Positions 7,216 through 17,380 of a stretch of 64,000 nucleotides of DNA are shown here, in pieces. The position numbers were made by a program, and so were the translations under genes. Each line of letters opens with the position of its first letter. Position 1 is the first letter of the stretch. The DNA comes from Niastella vici (GTDB lineage Bacteria; Bacteroidota; Bacteroidia; Chitinophagales; Chitinophagaceae). The notes under the pieces were generated by a model. It did not search any database, had not been told where the DNA came from, and saw nothing but the letters and a program-made list of their open reading frames with translations. The stretch spans positions 434,001 through 498,000 of the forward strand of contig NZ_LVYD01000124.1 of NCBI RefSeq assembly GCF_002077945.1. Reading direction: 5' to 3'.

Positions 7216-7241
7216 TTTGTGTGCTTTTATTGCCACACAAA
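7216..7241. promoter_or_regulatory. Operator-like inverted repeat upstream of YceI
   Basis: TTTGTGTG and CACACAAA are perfect 8-bp arms around a 10-base spacer, ending two bases before the YceI start codon. It could be a repressor site or a 5' UTR hairpin. Confidence 0.45.
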
Positions 7242-7295
7242 GATGAACCGGAATGGGCGCCTGATTGCGTGAGGTACATCACATTCTGCCGGGGT

Positions 7296-7337
7296 ATAAA
7301 AAAAGACAGGCTTTAACATTTTGTTGTCAAAGCCTGT
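7296..7337 (-). terminator. Rho-independent terminator of the galactosidase transcript
   Basis: ACAGGCTTT/AAAGCCTGT stem (7306-7337), followed on the minus strand by CTTTTTTTA. It lies 30 bases past the stop of the GH36 gene. Confidence 0.8.
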
Positions 7338-7366
7338 TATTGCATGCTATATGTTGACCGGTCTTG

Positions 7367-9568
7367 TTACTCCACCGCCTTCAATTCCAACACCACACTG
7401 GTACGGTTGGCCCGTGCATCGGGGTTAAAGCCAACAGTCATCAGGAATTCGCCCGTGTACGTTTTATCGCTGTTGATGGTTGACAGGGTACCCGGATAGA
7501 TATTTAATTCTTTAAGCTGGTATTTCTTTTTAGGGTCAAGGCCTTTCAGGCGGATGGGCCGTTCACTCGCCGCCCCGTACCGGTTATTCACCAGATAGTT
7601 GAAGATGACGCCGGCCGATTGTTGCGCATCGAGATACAGGATTGATGCAACCGAATTGCCAACAGGATCCTGCAACCGGTATTGATTGCCCTGCCAGATG
7701 ATGGGCTTAATGGTAGTATACGTTTTAAGCGCTTCCTGGCAGAACCGCAGGTCTTTCTCATTCAGCTTGCTCACTACAATATCAAAACCCAGCTTACCCA
7801 TCATGGCTACATCCGTTCGGTATTTGATGGGTTGCCTGCCCCAATCGGTCACATGGTTGCTTGAACTGATGGCAGGATAGAAATAAGAATATTCCCATTG
7901 CATGTAGATGCGTTCCAATGGGTCGGTATTATCGCTTGGCCAGAACTCGGTAAAATACTGCAGGGCCGCATAGTCAACACGGCCGCCCCCACCCGAGCAC
8001 AACATCATGGGCACGGTTGGGTATTTTTTCCGGAGCTTTTGCAATACTGAATACAAGCCCTGCACATACTGAATATAAAAATGCGATTGGTTGGTTAAAT
8101 GGGCTGAATATGCATTGTACACCACTGCATTGCAATCCCATTTTATATACGCGAGCTTTGGATTTTTTGTAAACAGGTTATCAATGGTATTGAAAACAAA
8201 TTCCTGCACCTGCGGATTGCTGAGGTCAAGCACCAACTGGTTCCTGAAATAATATTCCTTCCGGTTCGGTTGCTTTACCACCCAATCGGGATGCTTTTCG
8301 TATAACTCACTGCGTGGGTTTACCATTTCCGGTTCTACCCAAATCCCGAATTTCACCCCATTGTTCTGTGCTTCACTAACAAGCGATGCGATGCCATTCG
8401 GCAATTTTGATTTATTTTCCTGCCAGTCGCCCAAACCGGCATCATCATTATTGCGCGGGTATTTATTGGCGAACCAGCCATCATCGAGCAAAAACATATC
8501 CACGCCCAACGCTTTGGTATCTTTCAACAGGGCTTTTAACCGCGTTTCGTTGAAATCGAAATAAGTGGCCTCCCAGTTATTCAATAAGGTAAGTCTTGAA
8601 CCTTTTCCATCGAGCAGCCTGTAATTACGCGCCCAGGCTTGCAGTTTGCGGCTTGCATCGCCTTTTCCCTGGTACGACAAAACCGATAAAAATGCCGGGG
8701 TGGTAAATGTTTCGCCGGGTTGTAAGGTATAGGGAGATGCATGGTTGTTGATACCGGCCATTATGCGCAGGTTGTCCTGGTTATCGAGTTCAAGGTCGAT
8801 GCGGAAATTGCCGCTCCATTCCAGCGCCCCATATAAAACGGCGCCCTCGTCTTCCGTAGCAGGTTTATCTAACGAGATCATAAACACGGGTGGTTGAAAC
8901 AGATCGGCACGGGTACCCAGTTTTGAATCGAGCGTTTTTATGCCATGGGTAAGCCTGCTCTCTTCCGGCTGCATTTCTTTTGCCCAATCGCCATGGTATT
9001 GACGCAGCCAGAAGCTTTGCGCTTTCAGGTACAAACCGGCTGAAGCAAATTTCTGAAGCACTACATTGCCCTTCTCATTATTCCTGATCTCGCTCCATTG
9101 TTCCATTACATCTTCGTTGAAAAAGGTCTTATAGTTCAACTTCACTTCCAGATCATACACCGGGTCTTTTAACAACACAGTTATCAGGGAAGTATTTTCA
9201 TCGAGCTTTGTTGTTTCATGCCGCACATATTGCAGATCGAGTGATGTATTGCCGTCGGCATGGGTTACGGTAATCGCCGGTTCAAACAAATTGCGGGAAC
9301 CGGAAGCTGCATAGGCGGCATTGGCTACACCGGTATATTCAGTGGTTTGTTTGTACATGGCCGTTATGGCCTCGTATTCTTTTTTATCGGTCAATTTAGG
9401 CCCCAGGTAAACAATACCCACGTTATTACTGCTATTGGTTTGTAATACCAGGGCATTGTGCTGTGTTTCTACAGGTATAGTTATATTCTGGGAAAATGCA
9501 TGCTGTTGTACAAGGAAGAATAAGGTTATAACGGTCAGGCAGGTCAATCCGCTCATGGGCTTTTGCAT
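7367..9568 (-). CDS. Alpha-galactosidase, glycoside hydrolase family 36
   Basis: 733 residues with a signal peptide (about 1-26, ending HAFSQ). After an N-terminal beta-sandwich, the TIM barrel shows LLDDGWF (361-366), the nucleophile motif KWDCN (Asp478) and the acid/base region SGGGGRVDY...WPSDNTDP (Asp546), all diagnostic of GH36. The C-terminal domain is beta-rich. It should release alpha-linked galactose from oligosaccharides, probably in the periplasm. It is the last gene of the galactoside locus and is followed by a strong terminator. Confidence 0.92.
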   Translation of the reverse strand: MQKPMSGLTCLTVITLFFLVQQHAFSQNITIPVETQHNALVLQTNSSNNVGIVYLGPKLTDKKEYEAITAMYKQTTEYTGVANAAYAASGSRNLFEPAITVTHADGNTSLDLQYVRHETTKLDENTSLITVLLKDPVYDLEVKLNYKTFFNEDVMEQWSEIRNNEKGNVVLQKFASAGLYLKAQSFWLRQYHGDWAKEMQPEESRLTHGIKTLDSKLGTRADLFQPPVFMISLDKPATEDEGAVLYGALEWSGNFRIDLELDNQDNLRIMAGINNHASPYTLQPGETFTTPAFLSVLSYQGKGDASRKLQAWARNYRLLDGKGSRLTLLNNWEATYFDFNETRLKALLKDTKALGVDMFLLDDGWFANKYPRNNDDAGLGDWQENKSKLPNGIASLVSEAQNNGVKFGIWVEPEMVNPRSELYEKHPDWVVKQPNRKEYYFRNQLVLDLSNPQVQEFVFNTIDNLFTKNPKLAYIKWDCNAVVYNAYSAHLTNQSHFYIQYVQGLYSVLQKLRKKYPTVPMMLCSGGGGRVDYAALQYFTEFWPSDNTDPLERIYMQWEYSYFYPAISSSNHVTDWGRQPIKYRTDVAMMGKLGFDIVVSKLNEKDLRFCQEALKTYTTIKPIIWQGNQYRLQDPVGNSVASILYLDAQQSAGVIFNYLVNNRYGAASERPIRLKGLDPKKKYQLKELNIYPGTLSTINSDKTYTGEFLMTVGFNPDARANRTSVVLELKAVE

Positions 9569-9602
9569 GGTACGTATTGGGTGTTACAGGTTAACTATTA
9601 AA

Positions 9603-11597
9603 TTATTGTTGTATCAATTGAGGTGCATATTTTTTTCCCTCCGTGATCGATTTCCAGTTGTCGGTACGGAAAGGCGCTGCGGGATAATTGTCTTTATTAA
9701 ACAAATTTGCCTTGCTGTCATCATCGGCCCAGGCATAGCGTACCGCAACAGGCTTCGCCACTTCCGGGGCTGATACTATTACGGTATTCCCTGAAATGGT
9801 GGCTTTTGCCGCATAAAAATGCTGATCGGCGCCAGCTATTTCAAAACCCGCCAACTCACTGTTGGCAACAGGTTGTGCCGTTAAGCCTTTTCCGGTATTT
9901 ACAAATTGTAGTACGATGCGGTTTCCCTGCACCTGCATGCTTTTGTAAACTGGTCCCGACACCACTTTATTGATCCCATATGTTTTTTGTAAGGCCAAAC
10001 CGGCAAGTCTTTTACCCACTTCCTGTTTATTACGGGGATGAATATCTTTGGGGTCGCCCACATCAATGGTAACCGCCATGCCCGCATTCGGCAATGAAGC
10101 GGCCATTGTTTGCGCCTCGCGTAATTCGGCCCAGTTGCTGCCCTGGTTGCTGTTGCCATTACCGGCATTATAACTGGTAAGCTGTACAAAATAAAAAGGC
10201 ATAGCAGGTTGTTGCCACTGTTTGCGCCAGTCATTAATGAGCAGCGGCATTGCCTTGCGGTATTCAACTGCGCGGCCGGCATTGTTTTCACCCTGGTACC
10301 AGATGGCCCCTTTTACAGGCAGCTTCACCAGCGGATTAACCATAGCGTTATATAAGATAGACGGATAATCGTTGGGTCCAACCCCTTTGTTCATTAACAC
10401 CGATTCCATGCGGTATTTCCATTGACCGCTGAGCGCGATTGTTTTGCCTTCAATCGTCAGTGAACAATCGGCCGGTTCGCCGTAAATGCCGCCGCCGCCA
10501 CCGGTATCTTCAACCCGCACGGCAATAACATTTTTTCCTTTTTTCAACACACCGTTGTTGATGTTATATACCCGGGGTACATTATAGCCATGTATGCCAC
10601 CCACCTGTATGCCGTTAACATAGGTTATATCATTGTCATCGATCATGGCCAGCTTCAATACGGCCGGTTTGCCGGCGTCGGTTTCATCGATCATGATCTC
10701 TTTGCGCAACCAGATCACGCCATCGAATTTTGGTCCGGGTTGCTGGCTTTCCCATAAGCCCGGCACATTCATGGGCCGCCATTTGCTGTCATCGAGTTCC
10801 GTTGCCGGCCATTGACTCAGCGTGCTGGTATCGATATCATTCAATTGATTGGCCACCAGGTAATCCTGCAGTTGTTTATCTTTTATGGCAATGAGCTCTT
10901 CGGTGCTTTTTTCGGGGGCCAATTGAAGTAACCAATCATAATAGGGTTCTTTTTCAAAACCGGTCCTGCTGATCCAGCTTTCTATATCGGTTCCACCCCA
11001 GTTGGTGCTAATGAGGCCAATGGGAATATGCAGTTGTTGATGCAGGGTGCGGCCAAAGAAATAGCCCACTGCCGAAAACAGCGGTATATGTTGCGGGCTA
11101 CAGGTTTGCCAGGTTCCGCCTTTTATATCTTCAGCGGGTTGCCCCTGTACATCTTTTTCAACAGTGAATAACCGGATGGCGGGATATTTTGCTGTAGCTA
11201 TTTCCTGCTCAAAATTCAGCACCTGTCCCCAACCGTTCAGGGGCATTTCCATATTCGACTGGCCTGAACATACCCAAATGTCGCCCATAAGAATGCCACG
11301 CAGCGTAATGGTTGTTTTTTCCTGCACCTGCAATACGTAAGGCCCACCAACCGGTTCAGGCGCCAGCACCGCCGTAAAGCTACCAGTAGGACCGGCCTGC
11401 GCTACGTGTTGCTGATTATGGAATTTAATACGAATGGTTTCACCGGGTGTTGCCCAGCCCCAGATCTTTATGGGGGCGTTGCGTTGCAGCACCATGCTGT
11501 CGCCAAAAATTTTGGGTAATCGCAATTGCGCCTGCAGGGCGTTCGGGAGAAAAAACAGGGAAACAAGAACAATCGTTAGCTGAATTCCTTTTTTCAT
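9603..11597 (-). CDS. Sialate O-acetylesterase-like carbohydrate esterase (SGNH)
   Basis: 664 residues with a signal peptide (about 1-23). The block I catalytic serine is Ser114 in [25 protein letters not shown] is the block III region and [15 protein letters not shown] holds the catalytic His. A galactose-binding-like jelly roll is inserted at about residues 270-380. Such enzymes remove O-acetyl groups from sialic acid or from acetylated plant polysaccharides; the galactosidase context favours an acetylated hemicellulose or galactoside. The operator-like sequence 11613-11630 is 16 bases upstream of the ATG. Confidence 0.9.
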   Translation of the reverse strand: MKKGIQLTIVLVSLFFLPNALQAQLRLPKIFGDSMVLQRNAPIKIWGWATPGETIRIKFHNQQHVAQAGPTGSFTAVLAPEPVGGPYVLQVQEKTTITLRGILMGDIWVCSGQSNMEMPLNGWGQVLNFEQEIATAKYPAIRLFTVEKDVQGQPAEDIKGGTWQTCSPQHIPLFSAVGYFFGRTLHQQLHIPIGLISTNWGGTDIESWISRTGFEKEPYYDWLLQLAPEKSTEELIAIKDKQLQDYLVANQLNDIDTSTLSQWPATELDDSKWRPMNVPGLWESQQPGPKFDGVIWLRKEIMIDETDAGKPAVLKLAMIDDNDITYVNGIQVGGIHGYNVPRVYNINNGVLKKGKNVIAVRVEDTGGGGGIYGEPADCSLTIEGKTIALSGQWKYRMESVLMNKGVGPNDYPSILYNAMVNPLVKLPVKGAIWYQGENNAGRAVEYRKAMPLLINDWRKQWQQPAMPFYFVQLTSYNAGNGNSNQGSNWAELREAQTMAASLPNAGMAVTIDVGDPKDIHPRNKQEVGKRLAGLALQKTYGINKVVSGPVYKSMQVQGNRIVLQFVNTGKGLTAQPVANSELAGFEIAGADQHFYAAKATISGNTVIVSAPEVAKPVAVRYAWADDDSKANLFNKDNYPAAPFRTDNWKSITEGKKYAPQLIQQ

Positions 11598-11612
11598 ATA
11601 TGGCAGTTTTAT

Positions 11613-11635
11613 CTGTCCTATTCTGTACTAGTACA
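11613..11635 (-). promoter_or_regulatory. Putative GntR operator upstream of the esterase
   Basis: CTGTCCTATTCTGTACTA (11613-11630) matches 17 of 18 bases of the sequence upstream of the gntR gene (16435-16452). Here it continues into a perfect 12-bp palindrome, TGTACTAGTACA (11624-11635). It probably binds the GntR-family regulator of this locus. Confidence 0.65.
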
Positions 11636-11675
11636 AATATAAAGTTATTTTATCCGAACAAAAATGGGAAATTAA

Positions 11676-13751
11676 TTATTTCCCACCAGAAGTAATTACA
11701 TAGATCATGGCATCGGAAGGCGGCACCGTAATTTTCACCGGGGCCGCCCAGGTACTTTTAGAACCGGAAAACAACGCTGTGGCCTGTAATTTCATCTTAT
11801 CATTGAGCCCCAACCTGGCTAACGATATGGCATACGCACGCGCGCTGTTGCTAAAATTAAACAGGGCAACATATGTTTTGACGCCAACAGTTTTTACAAA
11901 CAGTTCTACCCCCTTGTTATTGGTATTGGCTTCAAGCGGCCGAAAGCTATGGCCGTCTTTTATAATATTCAACAGGTCTTTGTTCTGCAGCCAGCGGGCA
12001 GCGGCCTTTGACCAGGGGCCCTGCTCTGAATAATCATCACCAGTGATGAGCGTACCGGTAACCAGGGCAGCTGCGAACCGGGCCCGGTTCGCCCCCTCGC
12101 TTTCGCGGTTGAACACCACATGATCGGCATCTACATAATTATACAAATGGCTTTGCCACCAGCCATAGCCGGTACTGTTCAAAGTATATTCGGTATTATC
12201 TATGGCACTGAATGCATCGCAGGCAATACGGCGCATATGTACATAGGGAGCCGTGGCCATAGTGGGCGAAATGGCTGCATACACCAGCATGGAATTGTCA
12301 AGCACACTGTCTACATATTCCATTCCCATGCGGTAAGCCTGCATACCTGTCGTTATTGACGCATCATAAAAATGATCGCTCTCTAAAGCTCCATGCCCCA
12401 GGAAGTCGATCTTGATCATTTCAAAACCCAGCTTTTTCAAATGGCCGAGGTACCAGGCTATGCGGGCTTTTGTTCCGGGATGCGTGGCATCCAGCGCCAG
12501 CGCCCCATCCACTTCCACGGGTTTGCCATTTTGCTTTAACCAGGCCTGCGCATAGGTATAGTTGGAACCTTCCATTTTACGATCGTTCTTGCCCCAATCG
12601 GTAAATGGCGCCCAGTAAACACCTGGCTTCACATGTTTGCTTTTGCAATATTGCACGAAGGTCTGTAATTGGGTTACATCACCATCTAACCCGCCTTTGA
12701 CCAGATTGTCCCAAAAAGAATCGAGGTCAATATACAAGGTGCTATCGGCATTGCGGAACCGGTTGCAGGAATCGCTGAAGAAATCAATAACACCTTTTGC
12801 TTTATCGAGCGTGAGTTTGGTTTGCAACGCTCCCCAGCTGTTCCAGCCCATAGGCGTGGCTTTTTTCCAGGGGGCAATGACCTGTTCATTGAATGCGGTG
12901 CTTAAGGTGGCATATTGCTCCATACCCATGCGCCAGTCGCTGAACATGCCCACCATTATACAGGGTGAGGTACAATTTGTATCTCCAATGGCTACAGCGC
13001 CATGAGGAATTTTATCGTGTGTGAGGTTGCCATCGGTTAACCCGCCAAAAGCAGTCACCGATACGGCGTTATTGGCGGTGTGTTGTACAGTGATACCGGT
13101 TTTCCAACTATCATGTTCCAAAGAACCAATTACCAGCCCGCGGTAGGTGTCGTTATTATAGATGGCCGTAACCTCGCTGCCGGTGAAACTGGCCTGCGCC
13201 ACCGGTTGTGCATTATAGCGCACCCACATATCATTATCGAAGGGCACAAACAATGCGCGGTTGTCACCGGTGTCTTTCACTATCACCGTTCCATTGCTCA
13301 TTGGTGAAATATAATTGGCTGCAGCTTCCGGGCCTGCAACGCTTACCCAGGTAATAAAAAAATCGCGTCCCGGTTTTAATATAAATGTTTGTGTCACGCG
13401 CATGCCTTCACTTACCCATGTTACACTATGTATATTTTGTTTTCCAATTCCAAAACCATGTCCATCGCCGCCTGCAGCATATTTGCCCGCACCGGCATTG
13501 TTGCTGGTAATTATTTTCCTCCCTTTATAAGTAGCACAGGCGTCGGTTATAACAGGCTTGCCATTGCATAACACATCCCAGGTACCTCTTTTCAGATTCA
13601 CCTTGAGCACATTATTCTTTCCGAATGGTATTGTCACCAGCGTATCATTTTCGCCAACAGGCGCTCCCATTGCTGCAACAGTTGTCAAACACATCCCTAT
13701 TGCAGTAAGCACAATGATGCATTGCTTGTTTAATAGTGACCAAATGAACAT
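11676..13751 (-). CDS. Clan GH-D alpha-galactosidase-like glycoside hydrolase (GH27/GH36 type)
   Basis: About 691 residues from the ATG at 13751, which gives a good signal peptide (CIIVLTAIGMCLTTVAAMGA). A longer reading would overlap the upstream symporter gene. The barrel opens with TPMGWNSWGAL and carries YIDLDSFW, KPGVYWAPFTDWG and MIKIDFLGHG (probable nucleophile Asp); RIACDAFSAIDNTEYT is the candidate acid/base region. This arrangement resembles clan GH-D galactosidases but is divergent from GH36 next door, so the exact family and linkage are uncertain. Confidence 0.82.
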   Translation of the reverse strand: MFIWSLLNKQCIIVLTAIGMCLTTVAAMGAPVGENDTLVTIPFGKNNVLKVNLKRGTWDVLCNGKPVITDACATYKGRKIITSNNAGAGKYAAGGDGHGFGIGKQNIHSVTWVSEGMRVTQTFILKPGRDFFITWVSVAGPEAAANYISPMSNGTVIVKDTGDNRALFVPFDNDMWVRYNAQPVAQASFTGSEVTAIYNNDTYRGLVIGSLEHDSWKTGITVQHTANNAVSVTAFGGLTDGNLTHDKIPHGAVAIGDTNCTSPCIMVGMFSDWRMGMEQYATLSTAFNEQVIAPWKKATPMGWNSWGALQTKLTLDKAKGVIDFFSDSCNRFRNADSTLYIDLDSFWDNLVKGGLDGDVTQLQTFVQYCKSKHVKPGVYWAPFTDWGKNDRKMEGSNYTYAQAWLKQNGKPVEVDGALALDATHPGTKARIAWYLGHLKKLGFEMIKIDFLGHGALESDHFYDASITTGMQAYRMGMEYVDSVLDNSMLVYAAISPTMATAPYVHMRRIACDAFSAIDNTEYTLNSTGYGWWQSHLYNYVDADHVVFNRESEGANRARFAAALVTGTLITGDDYSEQGPWSKAAARWLQNKDLLNIIKDGHSFRPLEANTNNKGVELFVKTVGVKTYVALFNFSNSARAYAISLARLGLNDKMKLQATALFSGSKSTWAAPVKITVPPSDAMIYVITSGGK

Positions 13752-13777
13752 GGTTGGGTATTTTATAATGGTGATTT

Positions 13778-15364
13778 TTATTGGGCGATCCCTGCTTTTG
13801 AAAATAATACAAAGGCGCCGGCCATCAGCGCCAGCAACAGCGCGAAGAACCAATGCCGGTTGCGCCAGGGTTTTAGCTCAACCATCGCTGTGTCCTTTGG
13901 AATATAGGGCGTGGCCATGGGTTTGTACCGGGCTATCAACAACATCAACCCCACCGTTGCCACAAACAGAATACCCAATACATGCAGGTAATGAATTGGC
14001 AAATCAAACACCAGCTGGCTCAACATATAAGTGGTTATAAAAAACAACAATCCGGTTGTAGCGGTCCTTTCCGACACCCGCTTTGTGCAAAAACCCACGA
14101 TCATTACCGTAAATACCGGCACGCTGAAGAAGCTCGACATTTTCTGGATATAATAATAGAACCCGCCGCTGAAATGGCTGATAAACGGTGAAAAGCACAT
14201 GGCCACCACGGTTATAGCAATCTGGAAAATGCGGGCCGCCTTCACCAGTTCGCGATCGCCGGCGCGCTGCCGCCATTGTTTGTACAGGTTCATAATAAAC
14301 AGGGTGCCCGAGCTGTTCAACCCTGCATTAAACGTGCTGATGGCTGCACCAAAGACCACGGCGGCTATAAAACCGGTTATTGCGGGCGGCAATACATCAC
14401 CCACCAGTTTTGGAAAAACCGTGGCAGTATTGTTCAAATGCGGATATACATGTACGGCAATGAGGCCGGGTACGTTCAGGAACAGTGGCGCTAACAATTT
14501 GCCCAAACAAGCCAGGGAAATGCCCTTTTGCCCTTGCGACAAACTGCGCGCTGCCAGCGCCTGTTGCATAATATATTGCTCCATGCCCCAGTAATACAGG
14601 TTAATGAGGAACATGCCCGTGAACAGCGTACCGAAAGGAATGGGATCATGCGGCCTGCCAATGGCATTAAGGTGCTCTTTCTTTGAAGCCAATATGGTTT
14701 CAATACCCTGCAGTACACTACCCTGCCCCAGGTAACGCAACCCAAACACCAGCAACAGAATACCCCCTATCAACAAGGCAGCACCCTGCACCAGGTCGGA
14801 AATAGTGATGGCCTTGAAACCACCCAATACCGTATAACAGCAACCGACAATGCCCACTACAATCACCAGCAGCCAGATGGCGGCAAAATAGGAAATGCCC
14901 AATACTTCATCTACATGAAAAAGGCCATTGAGCGCCACGGCGCTTCCATACAACACGGTAGGTATAAGACTAACCACATAACTGGCCAAAAAGAATAGCG
15001 AAACGATCTTTTTTAACCGGGGCCCAAAGCGTTGCCCCAGAAAGTCGGGCGTTGTAATGGCGCCCATTTTCAGGTATACGGGTAGAAAGAATTCTGCAAC
15101 AATAAGCATGGCCAGCACAGAGCTCATGCCCCAGCCCATCACACTCATATCGTTCGTATATACGAATTCGTTCTCCCCAATGAGCGTATTACAGCTCATA
15201 TTGGTAAGAAAGAGTGAAAAGCCCACCATCCAGAAACCCAGGGAGCGGTTACCCAAAAAGTAAGCGGTCGTTGTGTTCAACCGCATCTTCCTGGTATTGT
15301 AAATAGAGATGGCGGCAACCAGCGCCAGGAAAAGTAAAAAGCAGCAAAGTCCGGTTATATTCAT
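13778..15364 (-). CDS. Sodium/solute symporter (SSS/SGLT family)
   Basis: 528 residues with about 13-14 hydrophobic segments. The N-terminal TTTAYFLGNRSLGFWMVGFSLFLTNMS, TTPDFLGQRFG and the central GGFKAITISDLVQGA are typical of the SSS family, which couples Na+ to uptake of sugars or acids. It sits between the GntR regulator and the hydrolases, so uptake of the released galactose or a related monosaccharide across the inner membrane is the likely role. It is separated from the next gene by 26 bases. Confidence 0.9.
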   Translation of the reverse strand: MNITGLCCFLLFLALVAAISIYNTRKMRLNTTTAYFLGNRSLGFWMVGFSLFLTNMSCNTLIGENEFVYTNDMSVMGWGMSSVLAMLIVAEFFLPVYLKMGAITTPDFLGQRFGPRLKKIVSLFFLASYVVSLIPTVLYGSAVALNGLFHVDEVLGISYFAAIWLLVIVVGIVGCCYTVLGGFKAITISDLVQGAALLIGGILLLVFGLRYLGQGSVLQGIETILASKKEHLNAIGRPHDPIPFGTLFTGMFLINLYYWGMEQYIMQQALAARSLSQGQKGISLACLGKLLAPLFLNVPGLIAVHVYPHLNNTATVFPKLVGDVLPPAITGFIAAVVFGAAISTFNAGLNSSGTLFIMNLYKQWRQRAGDRELVKAARIFQIAITVVAMCFSPFISHFSGGFYYYIQKMSSFFSVPVFTVMIVGFCTKRVSERTATTGLLFFITTYMLSQLVFDLPIHYLHVLGILFVATVGLMLLIARYKPMATPYIPKDTAMVELKPWRNRHWFFALLLALMAGAFVLFSKAGIAQ

Positions 15365-15379
15365 GGTGTACTAAGCTCG

Positions 15380-16396
15380 TTACAGTGAATTGCGCCGGAT
15401 AAGGACGGTTGGAAGTATTTCGCGGATCTTTTTTCGGGTCAAAACAAACTCGGCAGCCTTTTCAGCCATTACTTTAAAGTCGGCCGAATAGGTGGTAATA
15501 CCATCAAAGATCAGTTCCTTCACCACTTCATCGTTATGTGATAGTATGCCTACATCTTTTCCCGGTTTCAGCTTTTTGAGCTTGCAGTCTTTCAGCATGC
15601 TCCACAGCTCGGTATTATTGATGGTAAAATATACATTTCCTTTTTCAAGCGTGCCGGGGATGTATTCGGTCCTGATCTCGTGTTTTATTTTATTTGTTTT
15701 CACAAACGATTTGAAGGCATGCAGGATCTCGATAGGCGTATCGGCTGCGGGGCGATGGTAATAGATCATGGCGTTGTAGCGCCTGATGGTATCTTTCAGT
15801 TCATCAAACACGCGGTAACTCGACTTGTCAAATTCCTGTGCTATGTACGAATGATCGCCGGCGATCTTTTCATACCGGTCAATCATCAGGAATTTATCCA
15901 TCGGCAGGGTTTCCAGAATTTCGGCTGTACGTTTGTGCGGAATGGGCGCCACCACATAGAAGCCATAGCGCCCGCGAATGTTCTGGATGGTACTTTCGAG
16001 CACGTCGATATTATTATGGTGGAAGAAGACGTCGATATGCACGCCCTTGCCCAGCTTTGAGCGGAACACTTTATAAAAGGTTTCCTGGAAGGCATCAAAG
16101 GCAAATAATACCAGGGCCACCCGCAGGTGTTGTTTTATATCGGTATTGGATACAAAAAAACCCACGCGGTTCTTCGATTCCACTACGCCGCGCATTACCA
16201 GGTCTTTATAGGCCTTGGCAATGGTTTCGCGGGCAAAACCAAATTCATTTATGAGGTTGTTTACGGAGGGCAACAGGTCGCCCTGCTGCAGGGCTTTGTT
16301 CTGAATGGCGTTCAGTATGCCGTTCACCAATTGATCGTGTTTCGACAACCCGCTCACCCCTTCCATTTCGTAGATCTGTTTGTAGATATCATTCAT
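15380..16396 (-). CDS. GntR family transcriptional regulator with LacI-like sensor domain
   Basis: About 338 residues from the ATG at 16396; an upstream TTG would add four residues. The N-terminal winged helix (residues about 5-75: GILNAIQNKALQQGDLLPSV, EFGFARETIAKAYKDLVMRG) is GntR type. The remainder resembles the periplasmic-binding-protein-like sensor of LacI regulators (GRYGFYVVAPIP, DVGILSHNDEVVKELI, TTYSADFKVMAEKAAEFVL). It probably senses a sugar and controls the galactoside locus and itself through the shared operators at 16435-16452 and 11613-11635. Confidence 0.88.
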   Translation of the reverse strand: MNDIYKQIYEMEGVSGLSKHDQLVNGILNAIQNKALQQGDLLPSVNNLINEFGFARETIAKAYKDLVMRGVVESKNRVGFFVSNTDIKQHLRVALVLFAFDAFQETFYKVFRSKLGKGVHIDVFFHHNNIDVLESTIQNIRGRYGFYVVAPIPHKRTAEILETLPMDKFLMIDRYEKIAGDHSYIAQEFDKSSYRVFDELKDTIRRYNAMIYYHRPAADTPIEILHAFKSFVKTNKIKHEIRTEYIPGTLEKGNVYFTINNTELWSMLKDCKLKKLKPGKDVGILSHNDEVVKELIFDGITTYSADFKVMAEKAAEFVLTRKKIREILPTVLIRRNSL

Positions 16397-16434
16397 ATGG
16401 CAATGCAATCAATATTAGCAAATTCCCGCACCAC

Positions 16435-16452
16435 CTGTCCTATTCTATACTA
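16435..16452 (-). promoter_or_regulatory. Putative GntR auto-operator
   Basis: CTGTCCTATTCTATACTA lies 39 bases upstream of the regulator's ATG and matches 17 of 18 bases of 11613-11630. Autoregulation is inferred from this pair. Confidence 0.6.
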
Positions 16453-16500
16453 ATCTATGATCAAATGTAGGGAAAAGGGTGTAAAAAACAATAGTGGAAC

Positions 16501-16508
16501 TATATTTG
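16501..16508 (+). promoter_or_regulatory. TAnnTTTG promoter box of the RlpA gene
   Basis: TATATTTG matches the Bacteroidota -7 consensus exactly, 26 bases before the GTG start. No clear -33 TTG was seen. Confidence 0.4.
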
Positions 16509-16533
16509 CCGCATCATTTTAAAATCATTCCCG

Positions 16534-16905
16534 GTGAAAAAAGAAATTCTTTTTGTTCTATTTGCCTCTATCATGCTGATCGGTTTCTCATCCTGTGCCC
16601 GCAAAATAACCGAAACCGGCAAGGGTTCTTTTTATGCCGATAAATTCCAGGGCCGCCCTACTGCCAGCGGCGAAAGATTCGACCAGCATAAAATGACAGC
16701 GGCCCATCGTACGCTGCCCTTTGGCACCAAAGTAAAAGTGACCAACCTCGCCAATGGCCGTTCAGTAAATGTTACCATCAACGACCGCGGCCCCTTTGCC
16801 CCCGGCCGCATCATCGACGTTTCCAAAAAAGCGGCGCGCAAACTGGGTATGGTAGACGCCGGCGTTGCTTCGCTCGAAATAAAGTATAAACGCAGGAAAA
16901 AATAG
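16534..16905 (+). CDS. rlpA: RlpA-like double-psi beta-barrel lipoprotein
   Basis: 123 residues starting at GTG. A signal peptide and lipobox precede Cys21 (MLIGFSSC). The rest is one RlpA-like domain: GKGSFYADKFQGRPTASGE, AAHRTLPFGTKVKVTNL, then VTINDRGPFAPGRIIDVSK with the conserved Asp. RlpA proteins act on peptidoglycan or bind septal glycan strands. There is no SPOR domain. It is monocistronic. Confidence 0.88.
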   Translation: MKKEILFVLFASIMLIGFSSCARKITETGKGSFYADKFQGRPTASGERFDQHKMTAAHRTLPFGTKVKVTNLANGRSVNVTINDRGPFAPGRIIDVSKKAARKLGMVDAGVASLEIKYKRRKK

Positions 16906-17380
16906 GGGCGCTTCGAACGAGGAACATGACAATATTGTTTATAAAGAAGAGCTTCACAATGTAGAGATGTCGCAATCGGCGGCAAGGACTATCGGGAATC
17001 ATATTTATCCCAATATAACCGCGGGTTACAAGATCGGTTACAGATTTTGATCACTTAAAACTTACTGTGTACCCATCACAACAAATTAACATTCAATTCA
17101 TATTACATTGTAAATACCGTTAAAACACGGTCACCAATCATATTCAGTCAAACGTATATTTGAGCATTCAGCTGTTCAGGCGCATCGATGCCCCGCACCC
17201 GCCTTTACCCTGCCCATTATTCCCATTGGTAAAGGAATAATTACTCCTTAAGGCTCCCTAAGCAAGATTGTAGCAAGTAGTTCCGGCAAGCCGGGATCAC
17301 AAGCAGGCTGCCCTGGCTTGATAGAGGGCGCGTTGTTGCTTCTTACGAGAAGAGAAGTAGTCATTTTAACAACATCAACA
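16906..17380. other. Long upstream region of the subtilisin gene
   Basis: No gene is apparent. TATATTTG at 17155-17162 matches the -7 consensus and would give a 5' UTR of about 210 bases containing GC-rich potential hairpins (for example TTCCGGCAAGCCGGGA near 17280). A structured leader is possible but unproven. Confidence 0.35.

Noticed and set aside
13752-13853. N-terminal extension of the GH-D galactosidase
   Set aside because: It would overlap the symporter coding end and precede a clear signal peptide starting at 13751; the ATG there is preferred.
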